A stretch of DNA of 64,000 bases, from NCBI RefSeq assembly GCF_900177245.1, contig NZ_FXBM01000002.1:496001-560000 (forward strand), given 5' to 3'. This DNA comes from Rathayibacter oskolensis. GTDB taxonomy: Bacteria; Actinomycetota; Actinomycetes; Actinomycetales; Microbacteriaceae. The translations under genes were made by a program, and so were the position numbers. This document shows, piece by piece, positions 62,116-64,000 of this stretch; position 1 is the stretch's first letter, and each line of letters begins with the position of its first letter. The notes beneath the pieces were generated by a model. The model was not told the origin of the DNA, ran no database searches, and was given only the letters and a program-made list of their open reading frames with translations.

Positions 62116-63029
62116 CCCTTGAGGCCCTGCGTCGCGACCCCGTCGACCAGGAAGCGCTGGAAGATGATGAAGAAGATCAGCACCGGCAGCAGCGCGAGCA
62201 CCGAGACCGCGATCGTCGCACCGTAGTCGGAGGCCGACGTCTGGTCGTTGTAGACCCGCAGCGCGAGCGGCAGCGGCTGCTTCTCGGGGGTGTTCAGGTA
62301 GAGCAGCGGACCGAGGAAGTCGTTCCAGCTCCAGATGAAGGCGAAGATCGACGAGGTGATGAGCGCCGGGCGGATCAGCGGGATCGTGATCGAGCCGAAG
62401 ATGCGCAGGTGGCCGGCTCCGTCGATCCGCGCGGCCTCGTCGAGCTCGCGGGGCAGGTTGCGGATGAACTGGACCATCAGGAAGACGAAGAACGCCTCGG
62501 TCGCGAGGAACTTGCCGATCAGCAGCGGCCAGTAGGTGTCCATCATCCCGAGCGTGCGGAAGATCGTGTACTGCGGGATGAGCAGCACGTGCATCGGCAG
62601 CAGCAGCGTGCCGATCATGAGCGCGAAGTAGAGCGGGCGACCGCGGAAGTCGAGTCGCGCGAAGGCGTAGGCCGCCATCGACGACGAGATCACCACTCCG
62701 ATGACGGAGCCGACCGCCAGCACCGTCGAGTTGAGGAAGAACTGCCAGAGCGGCACTCCTCCGACTCCGGCGAAGACCTTGACGAAGTTGTCGATGGTCG
62801 GGTTCTGCGGCAGCAGGGAGGTCTGGCCGCCGAACTCGCTGTTGGGCTTGAACGCCGCGGCTCCCATCCAGACCAGCGGGTAGAGCACGACCGCCGTCAG
62901 GACGATCATGGCCGCGACCCAGATCAGGGTGGCGGTCTTCGGCCGCTTGCGGCGGGGGCGCGTCGGCGGCGCGGGCTCGGTGAGCGCCTGCGTGTCGGCC
63001 GAGGGGAGGGTGGTGTCGAAGGTCGTCAT
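62112..63029 (-). CDS. Carbohydrate ABC transporter permease (MalG/CUT1-like)
   Basis: 305 residues from ATG 63029 (ATGA overlap with the MalF-like gene). Six membrane helices. The EAA loop ELDEAARIDGAGHLRIFGSITIPLIRPAL at about 200-228 is the CUT1 signature. Pairs with the MalF-like permease. The ATPase is probably the shared MsmK/UgpC-type encoded elsewhere. Confidence 0.93.
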   Translation of the reverse strand: MTTFDTTLPSADTQALTEPAPPTRPRRKRPKTATLIWVAAMIVLTAVVLYPLVWMGAAAFKPNSEFGGQTSLLPQNPTIDNFVKVFAGVGGVPLWQFFLNSTVLAVGSVIGVVISSSMAAYAFARLDFRGRPLYFALMIGTLLLPMHVLLIPQYTIFRTLGMMDTYWPLLIGKFLATEAFFVFLMVQFIRNLPRELDEAARIDGAGHLRIFGSITIPLIRPALITSSIFAFIWSWNDFLGPLLYLNTPEKQPLPLALRVYNDQTSASDYGATIAVSVLALLPVLIFFIIFQRFLVDGVATQGLKG

Positions 63030-64000
63030 CGCGTGTCTCCCGAGTAGTGCACCCAGCTCTTCTGGGTCTTGAACAGCACGAAGGCGAGGACGCCGACGAA
63101 CAGCAGCAGGACCCAGGCCATCGCCGAGGCGTAGCCCATCTGGTTGTTGGTGAACGCACGGGTGTAGAGGTACACCGTGTAGAAGTTCGTCGCCCCGGCC
63201 GGGCCGCCCGTGCCGTTGCCGATGATGTACGCCGAGGCGAAGACCTGGAACGCGTTGATCATCTCGAGCAGCAGGTTGAAGAAGATCACCGGCGAGAGCA
63301 TCGGCAGGGTGACGCTGCGGAACTTGCGCCAGGGTCCGGCTCCGTCGACCATCGCGGCCTCGTAGAGCTCGGCCGGGACCTGCTTGAGGCCGGCGAGGAA
63401 GATCACCATCGGTGCGCCGAACTGCCACACCGCCAGGATGATCATCATCGGCAGGATGAGCGCGGGGACGCCGACCCAGCCGCCGATGTCGAGGCCGAAG
63501 ATCTGCAGCCCGGAGTCGACGGGTCCGTCGGTCGAGAACATCGCCCGCCAGACGATGGCGATGCTGACGCTCGCGCCGATCAGCGACGGTGCGTAGAAGG
63601 CGGAGCGGAAGAACCCGGTGCCCTTCGCGCTGTAGTTCAGCAGCATCGCCACCAGCAGCGCGGCGGCCAGTTTGACCGGCGTGCCGATGAACACGTAGGC
63701 GAGCGTCAGCTGCACCGACTGCAGGAACTTGGGGTCGCCCAGGAGGCGCTCGAAGTTGCCGAGCCCGATCCACTCGGGAGACGTGAACAGGTTGTAGTCG
63801 GTGAAGGAGAAGTAGAGGGACATCAGCATCGGGCCGAGCGTGAGCCCGACGAAGCCGATGAGCCACGGCGAGAGGAATGCGTAGCCGGCCAGGGTGTCCC
63901 GCTTCGGGCGGCGTCGCGCCTCGCCTCCGGCCGGACGAGGGGTGCTCGTCCGGCCGTCGGCGGGGGCGACGCGACCGGATGCGGCGGTGCCGCTCGGGGT
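63026..64000 (-). CDS. Carbohydrate ABC transporter permease (MalF/CUT1-like), 5' cut by window
   Basis: The frame is open on the minus strand from 64000. Before the internal Met at 63829 it encodes LAGYAFLSPWLIGFVGLTLG, the first membrane helix of MalF-like proteins, so the true start lies beyond the window. The EAA loop AELYEAAMVDGAGPWRKFR follows at about 63310-63360. About six helices. Binding protein and start presumably lie just outside the window. Overlaps the MalG-like gene by ATGA. Confidence 0.92.
   Translation of the reverse strand, partial: TPSGTAASGRVAPADGRTSTPRPAGGEARRRPKRDTLAGYAFLSPWLIGFVGLTLGPMLMSLYFSFTDYNLFTSPEWIGLGNFERLLGDPKFLQSVQLTLAYVFIGTPVKLAAALLVAMLLNYSAKGTGFFRSAFYAPSLIGASVSIAIVWRAMFSTDGPVDSGLQIFGLDIGGWVGVPALILPMMIILAVWQFGAPMVIFLAGLKQVPAELYEAAMVDGAGPWRKFRSVTLPMLSPVIFFNLLLEMINAFQVFASAYIIGNGTGGPAGATNFYTVYLYTRAFTNNQMGYASAMAWVLLLFVGVLAFVLFKTQKSWVHYSGDTR

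Overview
The window is GC-rich with strong third-position GC bias. It carries a 13E12-type HNH endonuclease gene, Tat/lipoprotein export signals and dense ATGA/GTGA gene overlaps. Together these point to a high-GC Gram-positive actinobacterium, most likely a plant-associated Microbacteriaceae (inference from gene content; Rathayibacter/Curtobacterium-like).

Positions 1-31.5 kb form a large glycan-utilisation region built from two sub-loci. The first (1-8.3 kb, plus strand) runs GH2 (broken) - MFS sugar transporter - GH1 - GH78 alpha-rhamnosidase (broken) - GH43-like - GH3 remnant. The second (8.2-31.5 kb) has a minus-strand operon: family-5 solute-binding lipoprotein, DppB-like permease, fused DppC-DppD permease/ATPase, DppF-like ATPase, GH78, GH43 and a gutted GH3. 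Divergent from it is a LacI-family regulator. A DUF5060/apiosidase-like glycosidase, an efflux-type MFS carrier, a second GH2, a secreted alpha/beta-hydrolase and an intact GH3 followed by a GH3 pseudogene complete the set. The palindrome TTGCGCAA occurs seven times in intergenic DNA here (18.3-28.4 kb), upstream of essentially every transcription unit. I infer it is the operator of the LacI regulator at 18401-19441, giving a compact local regulon. Likely logic: secreted and intracellular enzymes strip rhamnose, pentose and galactose/glucose-type residues from a plant oligosaccharide or glycoside imported by the ABC and MFS transporters. The same region is littered with partial glycosidase genes and frameshifts, so it is either decaying or recombining (or, for the two single frameshifts, mis-sequenced).

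Positions 31.7-56.9 kb are ordinary accessory/chromosomal genes: VOC proteins, a Tat-exported protein, MarR, an ABC exporter pair, a large LAL-type LuxR regulator, an esterase, an SDR/DJ-1/ArsR group with a clear paired operator, two NTF2-like proteins, a YhgE/ABC-2-like permease behind a strong promoter with inverted repeats, an azoreductase/HxlR divergent pair with GTTAC operators, an SQR-like flavoprotein, a histidine kinase-response regulator-ABC transporter operon, DUF1206, a HEAT-like protein, and the HNH endonuclease.

Positions 57.0-64.0 kb are a second carbohydrate locus on the minus strand: MalF-like (cut by the window end), MalG-like and a small membrane protein; a LacI regulator; then an operon of Gfo/Idh/MocA dehydrogenase, DUF993 (dihydrodipicolinate-synthase-like) and a sugar-phosphate isomerase/epimerase, with a LacI-type operator just upstream. 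No rRNA, tRNA, CRISPR array or insertion sequence was recognised.
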